DNA of 64,000 nucleotides from a virus: positions 206,384-270,383 of the IMG/VR virus record IMGVR_UViG_3300022744_000020. One strand, given 5' to 3'. Made by a program: the position numbers and the translations under genes. The notes under the pieces are model-generated. The model saw only the letters and a program-made list of their open reading frames with translations, ran no database searches and was not told where the DNA came from. Shown in pieces: positions 39,556-49,040 of the stretch (position 1 is its first letter; each line of letters opens with the position of its first letter).

Positions 39556-40137
39556 GAAGATCCCTATAATCTGCGAAAGCAGAAATGCCATTTGAGATAG
39601 GGTTGGGACTGGTAACGGGGCCCAATGACTTCAACCTTAACGGGTTGCGCTCCAGTGGAGCAGCGAAGTCGCAGATGCTGTCTCTGGAAGACCGGGAACC
39701 TGAAAAGTAATCCCGCGTCGGCATCACTGTGCCTATGGGTGTAGTCAGTGATGTTTATAAACGAACCATCCGTGACAACTCAGACTTGTCACGGAGTTCA
39801 AGGTAGGGAGGGAAATCGAAATTAACTCCCCTAGAAGTCCTTGGTCATGCCCACCACTCGGAAAGCCCCCTTCCGCTGGGAATGTTTCGACGAAATTCCA
39901 GACTCTGAGGGGTTTGGATGGATGAAAATCCACTCGTGACTTTAAGCCGGGCCTCAGCCCAAAACCTGCCCGTGTAGCCGGGCATAGGCAAGGGTATGCC
40001 GAAGTTAAAATCGGAAGTCGCACCACAGATCTTCCACCCAAAAGAAACGAATCTTCGCCTGCTACCTTGCGTGGAAGACCAGTCTCTCTGCCCCACCCTC
40101 ATGCTCAAAAGGCGTGAGGGTGGGGCAGTTCTTTTTT
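39556..40137 (+). ncRNA. Candidate large ornate structured RNA, about 580 nt
   Basis: This stretch has no plausible gene and is packed with consistent helices. They include TCTGC-GAAA-GCAGA (39570-39583); a three-way junction closed by GACTTC/GAAGTC (39627-39670) holding AACC/GGTT and GCTCC/GGAGC; a second junction closed by GATGC/GCATC (39674-39725) holding GTCT/AGAC and CGGGA/TCCCG; CATCACTG/CAGTGATG; CCGTGACA/TGTCACGG (39770-39794); CGGAA/TTCCG; GGAA-x2-TTTC/GAAA-TTCC; TGCCCG/CGGGCA; TCTTCCAC/GTGGAAGA (40030-40078). It ends in a perfect terminator. Length and phage setting recall the GOLLD and ROOL classes; I cannot assign it. RNase P, tmRNA and group I intron signatures were not found. 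Confidence 0.72.
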
Positions 40138-40138
40138 G
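40087..40138 (+). terminator. Intrinsic terminator of the large RNA
   Basis: CTGCCCCACCCTCA and TGAGGGTGGGGCAG form a 14-bp stem, then TTCTTTTTT. The RNA candidate would end here. Confidence 0.92.
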
Positions 40139-40160
40139 GTTATTCTAAAGATTAATAGAC

Positions 40161-40172
40161 ACATATCATCAA
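40161..40172 (+). promoter_or_regulatory. Early-type box ACATATCATCAA
   Basis: It lies 29 nt upstream of ATG 40201 and directly after the RNA terminator, so a new unit starts here. Confidence 0.5.
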
Positions 40173-40200
40173 GGTGTAACCACCGCCAACGAAAGCAGAT

Positions 40201-40581
40201 ATGTCGCAACAAAAGACCCATGCCGAAATCCTGCAAGCCCAGTGCTTGAGCCTTGGTGAGCTTTACCAGGCTGCCAAAGCCACTCTGGACGAAAACACCA
40301 GACTGACAGCCACTTTGGCTTCCTGTACTCGTGAGCGAGATGAAGCTCGGAAGAAGCTTGCCGAACTGCAAACAGCCGGGACAACCGAAGGTGATCAGAT
40401 CACTTTGTCGAAAGAAACTTTCCAGAAGCTGATCGATCTCGGGGAAAGATTTCTCGATAGGGATTTTGATGCGTTCACTGACCGGTCGGTGTTCCGAGGC
40501 ACTTCGGAAGAATACCATCAGAAATACAACCCTCAGGAGTATGAGTTGATCCAAGCTCTTCAGAAACGCATGTACGAATAA
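40201..40581 (+). CDS. Hypothetical coiled-coil protein, 126 aa
   Basis: ATG 40201 (MSQQKTHAEILQAQ). Residues 1-62 form a charged helix with heptads (TRERDEARKKLAELQ) likely to dimerise, followed by a short globular part. It is the first gene of a long plus unit that includes DHFR. No family recognised. Confidence 0.62.
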   Translation: MSQQKTHAEILQAQCLSLGELYQAAKATLDENTRLTATLASCTRERDEARKKLAELQTAGTTEGDQITLSKETFQKLIDLGERFLDRDFDAFTDRSVFRGTSEEYHQKYNPQEYELIQALQKRMYE

Positions 40582-40590
40582 GGAGTTGTA

Positions 40591-40872
40591 ATGAAATACC
40601 CATTTATTGGTACCAAGAGATCCCTCGAGCTCAGGTATGCACCCACAGATACAGAAAAACGAAAGCCGTTCCTGTTAATGCCGGCAGGAGAAGCAAACGT
40701 TTACCGGATTCTTTGTGGTGCTCGACTTGAGGGTGGTAAATTGTATCTCAAAGTAAAGACCTGGAATGACGTTCCAGAATACTCGAGTCTTCAACCTGTT
40801 GAGATCGTCACCTCGGAGCAGATCGAGTTTTCTCGGGCCTGTCTTGAAGCGGTAGACAAAAGCACTGCGTGA
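40591..40872 (+). CDS. Hypothetical protein, 93 aa
   Basis: ATG 40591 has AAGGAG upstream. It is a small, probably beta-rich protein (ANVYRILCGARLEGGKLYLKV) with an acidic C-terminal helix. No family recognised. Confidence 0.6.
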   Translation: MKYPFIGTKRSLELRYAPTDTEKRKPFLLMPAGEANVYRILCGARLEGGKLYLKVKTWNDVPEYSSLQPVEIVTSEQIEFSRACLEAVDKSTA

Positions 40873-40884
40873 AAGGAAATGCGC

Positions 40885-41214
40885 ATGATGAAGAAAGTTT
40901 TGGAGCGATGCGTTGCCATGGAGCGGCCTTTTCTTATGGAGCTTGAATGGTGTTTCAAAGAACTCATTCGAGAAATCTTCAAGGAAGGGTTTGTTCGTTT
41001 TGGAGCGATTGAGAAAATCGCAATACTGAAAAAGAAGATGGCGAGGATCCACGAAGAGGACGAGTTGGACCATAATCGACAAATGGTTTATCTGATCTAT
41101 TGTACTCACCAGGAAGAGAACAACCCGGGCTCTTTGGAAATCCGCGCTCGAAGAGTCTCCCTACTGCATGCGTGCGGTCTCGGGGACTTCATCCCCCATC
41201 AGCTTCAGGATTAA
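40885..41214 (+). CDS. Hypothetical helical protein, 109 aa
   Basis: ATG 40885 (MMKKVLERCVAME) is placed by AAAGGA 7 nt upstream; ATG 40879 and 40888 are alternatives. The product is almost entirely helical and charged, with Met and Phe-rich faces. No membrane segment. Unknown function. Confidence 0.6.
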   Translation: MMKKVLERCVAMERPFLMELEWCFKELIREIFKEGFVRFGAIEKIAILKKKMARIHEEDELDHNRQMVYLIYCTHQEENNPGSLEIRARRVSLLHACGLGDFIPHQLQD

Positions 41215-41218
41215 AAGC

Positions 41219-41596
41219 ATGGCACACAAAACCAAAGAAGATCGACAGAAGGAAGCAGCGGTTCGTCGTCGAAAAGATCTCCCAACCTTGGAGTCTTTCT
41301 TCAAGGAGGCTTTGCTGCAGGCACTGAAGAAGGATGGGACCAAGGAATATCAATACGAAGCCATCCGCCGCAGTCGCCAAAATCTATCCAGCAAGATGGA
41401 AGATTGCGACTACGCCGAACCCGCCATTGAGCGACGGATCGCCGTACTGATTCGAGAAGTCCTCATCGAAACCAACAAGACACCGAGGGACTTCGCACAC
41501 ATCGACTACCAGCACGTCATCGGCTACTATCTCGAAGTCCCTTTGTTGGACTCCCAAAAGAAAGAACTCAATCTGCATGCTCTCTTACCTACTTAA
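41219..41596 (+). CDS. Hypothetical basic protein, 125 aa
   Basis: ATG 41219 (MAHKTKEDRQKEAAV) lies 4 nt after the previous stop. The first 20 residues are highly basic (RRRKDLP), the rest helical. Its 3' end overlaps gene 41577 by 20 nt. No family recognised. Confidence 0.6.
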   Translation: MAHKTKEDRQKEAAVRRRKDLPTLESFFKEALLQALKKDGTKEYQYEAIRRSRQNLSSKMEDCDYAEPAIERRIAVLIREVLIETNKTPRDFAHIDYQHVIGYYLEVPLLDSQKKELNLHALLPT

Positions 41597-42020
41597 ACCC
41601 TTCTTCAAACCTCCAGTGAGGTCGGAGTTCCACTTCCATGGCACGATAGCCAATCGCGAGTACCCTTCCCCGGCAGAGGAATTCAAAAGAGGACCAGGTA
41701 TCTTTGTGGTGAAGGCAGTCACCTACGAGCATGCGACTCCGGCGACACCCGTTCGATGGAAGCTCTCCATTCGGACATTGGTACTGGATGAAGTTCGACC
41801 TTCACGCTGGTTCAACAAGCCGGCTGGTGGTTTCGGGTTACTGCGCGGCGTGATCCCTGTCTCGGATGAGAATTTTGCATTCCGAGTGATGCCGAATTCA
41901 GGGTTTCAACTTACCGCTAAACGCAAGTTGCAGTTCCGGAAATCGGACCGGAAAAAGCTGGGCTTTGCCCGTGATCTCACGGTTGTCGTGGATTTTTACG
42001 AGTACCGCTGGCCTTTTTAA
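41577..42020 (+). CDS. Hypothetical protein, 147 aa
   Basis: ATG 41577 lies within the end of 41219, implying translational coupling. The protein is basic and beta-rich, ending in a strand LTVVVDFYEYRWPF. No catalytic or membrane features are seen. Unknown function. Confidence 0.6.
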   Translation: MLSYLLKPFFKPPVRSEFHFHGTIANREYPSPAEEFKRGPGIFVVKAVTYEHATPATPVRWKLSIRTLVLDEVRPSRWFNKPAGGFGLLRGVIPVSDENFAFRVMPNSGFQLTAKRKLQFRKSDRKKLGFARDLTVVVDFYEYRWPF

Positions 42021-42072
42021 GAAAACAGCCCCCATTTATTGACACCAACCTAGCACTATCTGGAAGGGAGTA

Positions 42073-42672
42073 ATGCCCCAAACCCAGGTAAGGCTAGGCT
42101 GTTTATTTTTTGTCAAATCCCCAAATGTCGAGGAAATCATCGTGCAAATCACCCACGTATCTGGCGAAGTCGTCTCCCAATCTGAATCTTATCAGGACTG
42201 GGAAGAGGGTCTTCATTTTGATGTGACCACTTTAGAGACCCGAATTCTCAGAGATAATTACGCGCTGGAGGGTGTTGTATTTGTGCGTAACCGATCCTCT
42301 AAAAAACTACTCTTGAGAAAGACTGATCAGCTCCGAGCTTACAGTTGTTTCTTCCCGAAGATTCCTGATCCGTTTCACTCCAGCATTGCTGAGCATCTGT
42401 GCCGTCAAGTCTCCTGGGTCACAGGGGTACGCGTCACCGAAGCCGAGAAGAACGTCTATTTCCAAAAGCTTAGCCTGGGTCGAGCTTTTGGTTTTGTTGA
42501 CCCGAAACAAAGAACAGCTCGAATCATCACCTGTTTGGATGTCACGTGCGATGACCTGATCTCATCTGGTTGGTCCTGGTACGAAGACACTTCATCGGTG
42601 AGGAGAAGCGGTGAGTTCATGCGCGAATGCCTGTCGGATGAATCCGTCCGGGCATTGAACTTCAGCCAGTGA
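42073..42672 (+). CDS. Hypothetical protein, 199 aa
   Basis: ATG 42073 follows a good GAAGGGAG site. A hydrophobic strand (VRLGCLFFVKSP) opens it. The core is alpha/beta with conserved-looking RNRSSKKLLLRKTDQLRAY, a charged strand-turn as in many Nudix-like proteins, but the Nudix box itself is absent. It lies 18 nt upstream of DHFR. Function unknown. Confidence 0.58.
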   Translation: MPQTQVRLGCLFFVKSPNVEEIIVQITHVSGEVVSQSESYQDWEEGLHFDVTTLETRILRDNYALEGVVFVRNRSSKKLLLRKTDQLRAYSCFFPKIPDPFHSSIAEHLCRQVSWVTGVRVTEAEKNVYFQKLSLGRAFGFVDPKQRTARIITCLDVTCDDLISSGWSWYEDTSSVRRSGEFMRECLSDESVRALNFSQ

Positions 42673-42690
42673 CCATTGAAGAGAAACAAA

Positions 42691-43260
42691 ATGAAAGCCC
42701 CTGTCCCCTACATGAAGGCCATCTGGGCCGAGTCTGCCAACGGCATCATCGGAAATCAAGGAGCTCTTCCATGGAAGTCCAGTGAGGACATGAAGATTTT
42801 CAAAGAGAAGACGGCCGGCAGTACCGTCATCATGGGTCGAAAGACCTGGGATTCTCTGCCGATCCAGCCGCTCCCTGGTCGTGAAAACATCATCGTCACG
42901 AGGGACTTCTTCAACGTGAACCCCCCAGACGTTCATGGTTTTTCCACTAACCAACTCGATCGGGCTTTCTTTGATGATTACCCCAAGGGAATTCATCAAA
43001 GCCTCATGGCGCGGACGATTGAGAATCGTCGACCGATCTGGGTCATTGGTGGATCTCAGATCTTCAAAGAGTTCTGGCCTTACATCGCCGAGCTTCACAT
43101 CACCATCTTCCCGGATCTGATCGTGAATGGAGACACGTCCTCCCCTCTGCTGGATCGGTCGGACGAACTTCCGATGCATTGGGAAATGAAGGAGAGCGAG
43201 TGCCGGTTCATCAAGACTGATCGAGAGAGCCTGGATCACCTCGTCTTCGTGCGTAAGTGA
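42691..43260 (+). CDS. folA: Dihydrofolate reductase
   Basis: ATG 42691 (MKAPVPYMKAIWAES) replaces an upstream TTG. Family features run in order: GIIGNQGALPW (residues 18-28), the acidic substrate residue in SSEDMKIFK (30-38), the NADPH-binding VIMGRKTWDSL (46-56), and VIGGSQIF near residue 125. The 189-residue length is somewhat above the usual 160. The enzyme reduces dihydrofolate to tetrahydrofolate using NADPH, supporting thymidylate synthesis in phage-infected cells. Thymidylate synthase itself is not in the window. It precedes the ligase gene and its own promoter box. Confidence 0.93.
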   Translation: MKAPVPYMKAIWAESANGIIGNQGALPWKSSEDMKIFKEKTAGSTVIMGRKTWDSLPIQPLPGRENIIVTRDFFNVNPPDVHGFSTNQLDRAFFDDYPKGIHQSLMARTIENRRPIWVIGGSQIFKEFWPYIAELHITIFPDLIVNGDTSSPLLDRSDELPMHWEMKESECRFIKTDRESLDHLVFVRK

Positions 43261-43278
43261 TTTGGTATTTTTTACAAA

Positions 43279-45498
<2,220 letters not shown>

Positions 45499-45511
45499 TC
45501 AAGAACAGCAA

Positions 45512-46162
45512 ATGGAAGAGTATGTTCGACGGTCTTGCGAAGATGCCGATCGAAACCTGGCGTACTGTGCATTACTGCTGAACATACTTCGTCGAAAAAA
45601 TAAATTCCTGGTTCTCCAATCCAACGGAGGCGAAGACGGAATCTCGTACATCGGCTACTACTATCCACTGAATCAAAAGCAAACTCAAACGAGATACACG
45701 CTACTGATCGGAGGAGTGGAGGAGCAATCGAAGACGGTGGTCTTCATGGAAATCCACGACTGTATCGAAGAGAAGATGCTCAAGCGGATCGATTGGACAT
45801 ACGACAACCGCCACGATTTCGACGACATCTCCAAGACTGCCTCCTATGGAAAGTTCTTCGGAGATTTCCTCAACATTCAAGAAGAACTGATCGCTCTATC
45901 GGGAGGGCCTTTGGCCCAAAAGGTCGAGAAAAAGAAATCCAAAGGAAAAGAAGAAGACCCTCTTCCCTACCTGCGAGATCCTCCCGACGTGATCAAGGCT
46001 TTTGGACTAACCATCCCAGCCACAGCCACGCTTCTGGGAAGCGGAAAGGTCGAAATCATCCCGGAAGAGTTCCTGAAAGAAAATGGCGCCAAAGTCGGCG
46101 ACTACATCACGCGCAATCCCCACGGGCAGATCATCCTGCTGCCCAAAACCAACGTCCACTGA
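45512..46162 (+). CDS. Hypothetical protein, 216 aa
   Basis: ATG 45512 (MEEYVRRSCEDADRN) is chosen; ATG 45467 overlaps the ligase end and is possible. The protein is charged, with a KKKSKGKEEDP linker near residue 145, and ends in a small domain (IPATATLLGSGKVEIIPEEF). It lies between ligase and dCTP deaminase in one unit, which suggests DNA metabolism only by context. No family recognised. Confidence 0.62.
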   Translation: MEEYVRRSCEDADRNLAYCALLLNILRRKNKFLVLQSNGGEDGISYIGYYYPLNQKQTQTRYTLLIGGVEEQSKTVVFMEIHDCIEEKMLKRIDWTYDNRHDFDDISKTASYGKFFGDFLNIQEELIALSGGPLAQKVEKKKSKGKEEDPLPYLRDPPDVIKAFGLTIPATATLLGSGKVEIIPEEFLKENGAKVGDYITRNPHGQIILLPKTNVH

Positions 46163-46171
46163 AGGAACAAG

Positions 46172-47239
46172 ATGAGCATTCTCAGCGATCGACAAATTCG
46201 ACATCTGGCTGAAAACCACGGCATGATCGAACCGTTCGAACCCGGTCAGATCCGACACGCAGCCGATGGAAAAAGGCTGATCAGTTACGGAACCTCCAGC
46301 TATGGCTACGATGTTCGAGTGGCCAACGAATTCAAGGTCTTCACCAACGTCCACTCGACTGTGGTGGATCCCAAGAATTTCGATGAGAAGTGTTTTGTGG
46401 ATATGGTCGGCGATGTCTGTATCATTCCACCGAACAGCTTTGCTCTGGCGCGAACGGTGGAAAAGTTCAAGATCCCCAGAGACGTGCTGACCATCTGTCT
46501 TGGTAAGAGCACGTATGCCAGGTGCTTCACCGGAGACACGAAGGTTTTGTGTGCCGACAACGTCGGCAGAACCTTCCTCGAGCTGGTAGATGCGTGGAAG
46601 AGCGGCGTCACTTACCCGATCTATTGCATGAACGAAACCGGGGAAATCGTGGTGTCCTACTACGAGAACCCACGGCTCGTTGGGCGGGAGAAGGTGGTCG
46701 AGGTCTTCACGAACATCGGGCTTCAGACCGACACTCATCGGTCGTCGTTCAGAAGCACGCCGGATCACGAGCATTTCGTCTCGGTGTCGAAAACTGTTCG
46801 ATCCGACCAGCTTAAGCCGGGCGACTCGCTCATGATCCCCTGGGTCTATGAAAAGCGTGCCTCCATCGGGGCCGAATCCGCGTCCAGAGAGTTTCGAGCA
46901 GAATCGATCGAAATGGTCGAATCCGTCGTCGAATGCGAGGGTCTTCACGACGTCTTCTGTCTCACGTCTCCCGTGCACGGCAACTTCATCTTGGCTGATT
47001 CCGGTGTGATCACCAAGAACTGCGGCATCATTGTCAACGTCACCCCCTTCGAGCCGGAGTGGGAGGGTTACGTTACGCTGGAGTTCTCGAACACCACCCC
47101 GCTTCCGGCGAAGATCTACGCGGGGGAGGGATGCGCTCAAGTGCTTTTCCTTCAAGGCTCCGAGCCGTGCGAAACCTCCTACCGCGACCGCGGTGGGAAA
47201 TACCAGGGTCAGACAGGTGTGGTCATCCCGCGACTGTAA
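46172..47239 (+). CDS. dcd: dCTP deaminase precursor containing an intein
   Basis: ATG 46172 has a GAAGGAA site. The extein reads as Dcd: [13 protein letters not shown] (residues 39-51), GKSTYAR before the intein and [16 protein letters not shown] after it, then [19 protein letters not shown]. Without the 166-residue intein the enzyme is 189 residues, the usual size. Bacterial-type Dcd converts dCTP to dUTP, feeding dTMP synthesis, and is trimeric. Host nucleotide-depletion defence systems use related enzymes, but here the metabolic context (DHFR, ligase) suggests pool supply. Confidence 0.95.
   Translation: MSILSDRQIRHLAENHGMIEPFEPGQIRHAADGKRLISYGTSSYGYDVRVANEFKVFTNVHSTVVDPKNFDEKCFVDMVGDVCIIPPNSFALARTVEKFKIPRDVLTICLGKSTYARCFTGDTKVLCADNVGRTFLELVDAWKSGVTYPIYCMNETGEIVVSYYENPRLVGREKVVEVFTNIGLQTDTHRSSFRSTPDHEHFVSVSKTVRSDQLKPGDSLMIPWVYEKRASIGAESASREFRAESIEMVESVVECEGLHDVFCLTSPVHGNFILADSGVITKNCGIIVNVTPFEPEWEGYVTLEFSNTTPLPAKIYAGEGCAQVLFLQGSEPCETSYRDRGGKYQGQTGVVIPRL
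46523..47020 (+). other. Mini-intein (166 aa) in dCTP deaminase
   Basis: It starts at Cys118 ([18 protein letters not shown]) and ends ...GVITKN before Cys+1. Block A is CFTGDTKVL. Block B is STPDHEHF, with the TxxH motif. SGVITKN is block F/G. The penultimate residue is Lys, where nearly all inteins have His; this His normally assists asparagine cyclisation. No homing-endonuclease domain fits in 166 residues. The site is in a conserved Dcd active-site segment. Confidence 0.9.
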
Positions 47240-47299
47240 ACCCACCAAAGTTTTCCATCGGGGCTAAAGCCCCATCTTCCACCACGACAGGAGCCCACC

Positions 47300-47701
47300 A
47301 TGGCCACCAAAACAGCCCCCGCAAAGAAGATCGTTTCCACCAAGAAGGCCGACCTTCCCAAAGTCGTCACCCCGGCCAAGAAGTCCGTTGATCCGGAAAA
47401 GAAGAAGTTCGTCATCCGGATCCATCCGTGTGAAGAATGGCCCCTGGCCACGATGACGATCGTGGGTGAATCCAACTGCGCCGAAATGCTGCGCAAGCTG
47501 GCAATCGAAGGAATGACTCCCGATCCCAAGAAGCGTCAAAACCTCCTGTGGGATCAGGCCCTCAAGAAGGACGGGACCATCCACACGAACCACGTCCAGA
47601 TCCTCAGCCGTTGCCGACTGCTGGAACGTCTGGGCTTCACGGTGGACTGGAAGACCTCCAGCCATCTGACGGGCCACTATCCCACTCTGCTGAAGGTGTA
47701 A
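47300..47701 (+). CDS. Lys/Ala-tailed hypothetical protein, 133 aa
   Basis: ATG 47300 has AGGAG upstream. The first 40 residues are a basic Lys/Ala/Pro-rich tail (MATKTAPAKKIVSTKKAD), like the disordered tails of nucleoid-associated or histone-like proteins. The rest is a compact alpha/beta domain (HPCEEWPLATMTIVGES). Codon use is GC-rich, suggesting high expression. DNA binding is plausible, not shown. Confidence 0.62.
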   Translation: MATKTAPAKKIVSTKKADLPKVVTPAKKSVDPEKKKFVIRIHPCEEWPLATMTIVGESNCAEMLRKLAIEGMTPDPKKRQNLLWDQALKKDGTIHTNHVQILSRCRLLERLGFTVDWKTSSHLTGHYPTLLKV

Positions 47702-47711
47702 GAATCACAAC

Positions 47712-47746
47712 AGCCCTCCAGACCCATTTGTGTGGGCTGGAGGGCT
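47712..47746 (+). promoter_or_regulatory. Intergenic hairpin without T-run
   Basis: AGCCCTCCAG (47712-47721) pairs with CTGGAGGGCT (47737-47746) between 47300 and 47764. With no T-run it is probably an RNA stability element. Confidence 0.5.
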
Positions 47747-47763
47747 TCACCAGGACAATCGAA

Positions 47764-47994
47764 ATGAACGCTATACCCGCTCTTATTTCCTTGATCTACA
47801 TGCTCTTTGCAGTGACTGTAGTTTTGGGCGTTTTGGGAGTTCTCGTAGGTGCTTGTGCCGTGGTTATCGGCACGGTGATCGGTGTGCCGTTGTATTTGAC
47901 CTGGCAACTTCTCCGTGGTTTTTGGTGGCTGTGCTGCTGGCCTTCGAATTACCTCAATCGCCGACAAACCGCAGCTCTGAAAGAATTCAAGTGA
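47764..47994 (+). CDS. Small two-segment membrane protein, 76 aa
   Basis: ATG 47764 (MNAIPALISLIYMLF). Hydrophobic segments at about residues 5-27 and 28-52 (AVTVVLGVLGVLVGA, VVIGTVIGVPLYLTW) and a Trp/Cys-rich stretch (GFWWLCCW) lead to a basic tail. Such small hydrophobic proteins may act on the host inner membrane or as holin-type proteins; no evidence distinguishes these. The stop is coupled to 47991. Confidence 0.62.
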   Translation: MNAIPALISLIYMLFAVTVVLGVLGVLVGACAVVIGTVIGVPLYLTWQLLRGFWWLCCWPSNYLNRRQTAALKEFK

Positions 47995-48242
47995 TCAACA
48001 ATCCAGAAGTCAAAGCCCTCTACGATTCGTGGGGGAAGCGGCTGATTCGCATCAACGATCTGATTCGAGAGCATCGGAAAAATCGATCAGCCACCAAAGA
48101 GCAACTGCTGGTTTTGAAGAATCACCGTAAGAAAATCAATGGCTATAGGAGTCAATTGGGGAGTGATCGAAATCTCACCCTGATGGATCCGGGGGTGGTT
48201 AGCGCCCAAAAGCTCGTCTTCCAGTTGTACGAAATGCCATGA
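47991..48242 (+). CDS. Hypothetical basic protein, 83 aa
   Basis: It starts at GTG 47991, which overlaps the preceding stop as GTGA; an earlier in-frame start within the membrane-protein gene is unlikely. The protein is helical and basic (REHRKNRSATKEQLL). A hairpin terminator follows at 48246. No family recognised. Confidence 0.6.
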   Translation: MINNPEVKALYDSWGKRLIRINDLIREHRKNRSATKEQLLVLKNHRKKINGYRSQLGSDRNLTLMDPGVVSAQKLVFQLYEMP

Positions 48243-48245
48243 TTC

Positions 48246-48292
48246 AAGCAGGGCCGTAATGGCTCTGCTTGAGATCCTTTTCTTTTTTGTTA
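48246..48292 (+). terminator. Intrinsic terminator
   Basis: AAGCAGGGCC pairs with GGCTCTGCTT (one G-U) at 48246-48270, then a CCTTTTCTTTTTTGTT tail. Confidence 0.8.
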
Positions 48293-48317
48293 CCCTGTAA
48301 ATAAATATCTATTGTAT

Positions 48318-48332
48318 GCACGAAGGGTACCC
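48318..48332 (+). promoter_or_regulatory. Possible TATG-type promoter for the 48390 virion gene
   Basis: ATTGTATGCACG follows an AT-rich stretch (TAAATAAATATC) in the 147-nt leader region of a highly codon-biased gene. It is comparable with GGTATGATTC at 2588 (minus) and TTTGTATGCTC near 54735 (minus). Confidence 0.3.
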
Positions 48333-48389
48333 ATAAATCGTGGGACTTAACGTGAAAGAGTTTTTCATCATCCTCAACAGGAGCTTTTC

Positions 48390-48842
48390 ATGGCACTGAC
48401 CCCCATCGTCTACATCGACGAAACCGGCCAAACGGTCGACACGCAAGGTCTGATCTCCGGCTGGACCGGCCCGCACAGCGGCCACCGCGTCGCCACCGTG
48501 TGGGACAACTTCGGCGTCTCCGGCACCGTGAAGATCGGCCCGGGCTCGACCGACCTCCAGTCGGCCTTCCCGATCCCCTTCAAGGTCCAGAAGCGTTCGA
48601 CCGACGGCACCATCACCACGATGGCCACCGGTCTGTTCCCCGCGAACACCGCGCAGATCTCGGCCGCTGGCATGGCGCTCGACGTCACGACCTTCCCGAA
48701 CGTCAACCCGGAAGACGCCTACGCCGTCGTGCCGGCTGGCAACGTGGTCGAGTCGACGAACCACGCCGGCTACTTCGTGTGGGCCGAAGCCCCCGCGTCG
48801 GGCCAAGGCTTCAACGTGAAGCTGCTGATCGACATCAACTGA
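48390..48842 (+). CDS. Putative abundant virion protein (head decoration/tail-like), 150 aa
   Basis: ATG 48390 (MALTPIVYIDETGQTV) has AGGAG upstream. Codon choice is strikingly GC-ending, unlike neighbouring genes and like the capsid-protein gene 57582, which indicates very high expression. The protein is Ala/Gly/Thr/Val-rich and beta-strand-like, as in cement or tail-tube proteins. It has its own promoter region and is followed by three hairpins, so it is a single-gene unit. Exact virion role is inferred. Confidence 0.65.
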   Translation: MALTPIVYIDETGQTVDTQGLISGWTGPHSGHRVATVWDNFGVSGTVKIGPGSTDLQSAFPIPFKVQKRSTDGTITTMATGLFPANTAQISAAGMALDVTTFPNVNPEDAYAVVPAGNVVESTNHAGYFVWAEAPASGQGFNVKLLIDIN

Positions 48843-48848
48843 TCACTA

Positions 48849-48913
48849 CCCCCTCACGGGGGATAGAGATCTAGGGTAGGCGAAGTTCCTTGGTTGGGCC
48901 TTGCGGCCTACCC
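48849..48913 (+). other. Tandem hairpins after the virion gene
   Basis: CCCCCTCACGGGGG (48849-48862), then GGGTAGGC/GCCTACCC (48874-48881 with 48906-48913). Neither has a T-run. They may protect the 3' end of an abundant mRNA. Confidence 0.6.
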
Positions 48914-48927
48914 TTGATGTCAATCAC

Positions 48928-48970
48928 ATAAAGCCCGGGGGTTCGCTCCCGGGCTTTATGCTGTATTTTA
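48928..48970 (+). terminator. Intrinsic terminator
   Basis: ATAAAGCCCGGG pairs with CCCGGGCTTTAT (48928-48939 with 48948-48959), then a T-containing tail. Confidence 0.8.
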
Positions 48971-48992
48971 TTCATTCGTAGTTCTTTATGAT

Positions 48993-49005
48993 CACACATT
49001 ACCAG
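48993..49005 (+). promoter_or_regulatory. Early-type box CACACATTACCAG
   Basis: ACATTACCAG is close to ACATATTACCAG at 13888. It lies 35 nt upstream of ATG 49041, whose leader ends in ACCACCATC. Confidence 0.45.
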
Positions 49006-49040
49006 TTAGAATGCTTACCCGCTAATCGCGAACCACCATC

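Noticed and set aside
39556-40137. Identification of the large RNA as RNase P RNA, tmRNA or a group I intron
   Set aside because: The conserved RNase P segments, a tmRNA-type acceptor/T-arm pair and group I P7/P3 core signatures could not be found by eye; a computed search is needed to be certain.
39458-40554. Several 70-150-codon minus-strand ORFs over the candidate large RNA
   Set aside because: They have no ribosome-binding sites, overlap one another in different frames, and cross the RNA's stems. The region is better explained as RNA.
42042-42062. Sigma70-like promoter (TTGACA) before 42073
   Set aside because: The nearest AT-rich hexamer is too close for a functional -35/-10 pair, and the gene has a good ribosome-binding site within an ongoing unit.
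46007-47248. 413-codon minus-strand ORF over the dCTP deaminase gene
   Set aside because: Antisense to a clearly recognised enzyme and its intein; no ribosome-binding site or operon context.
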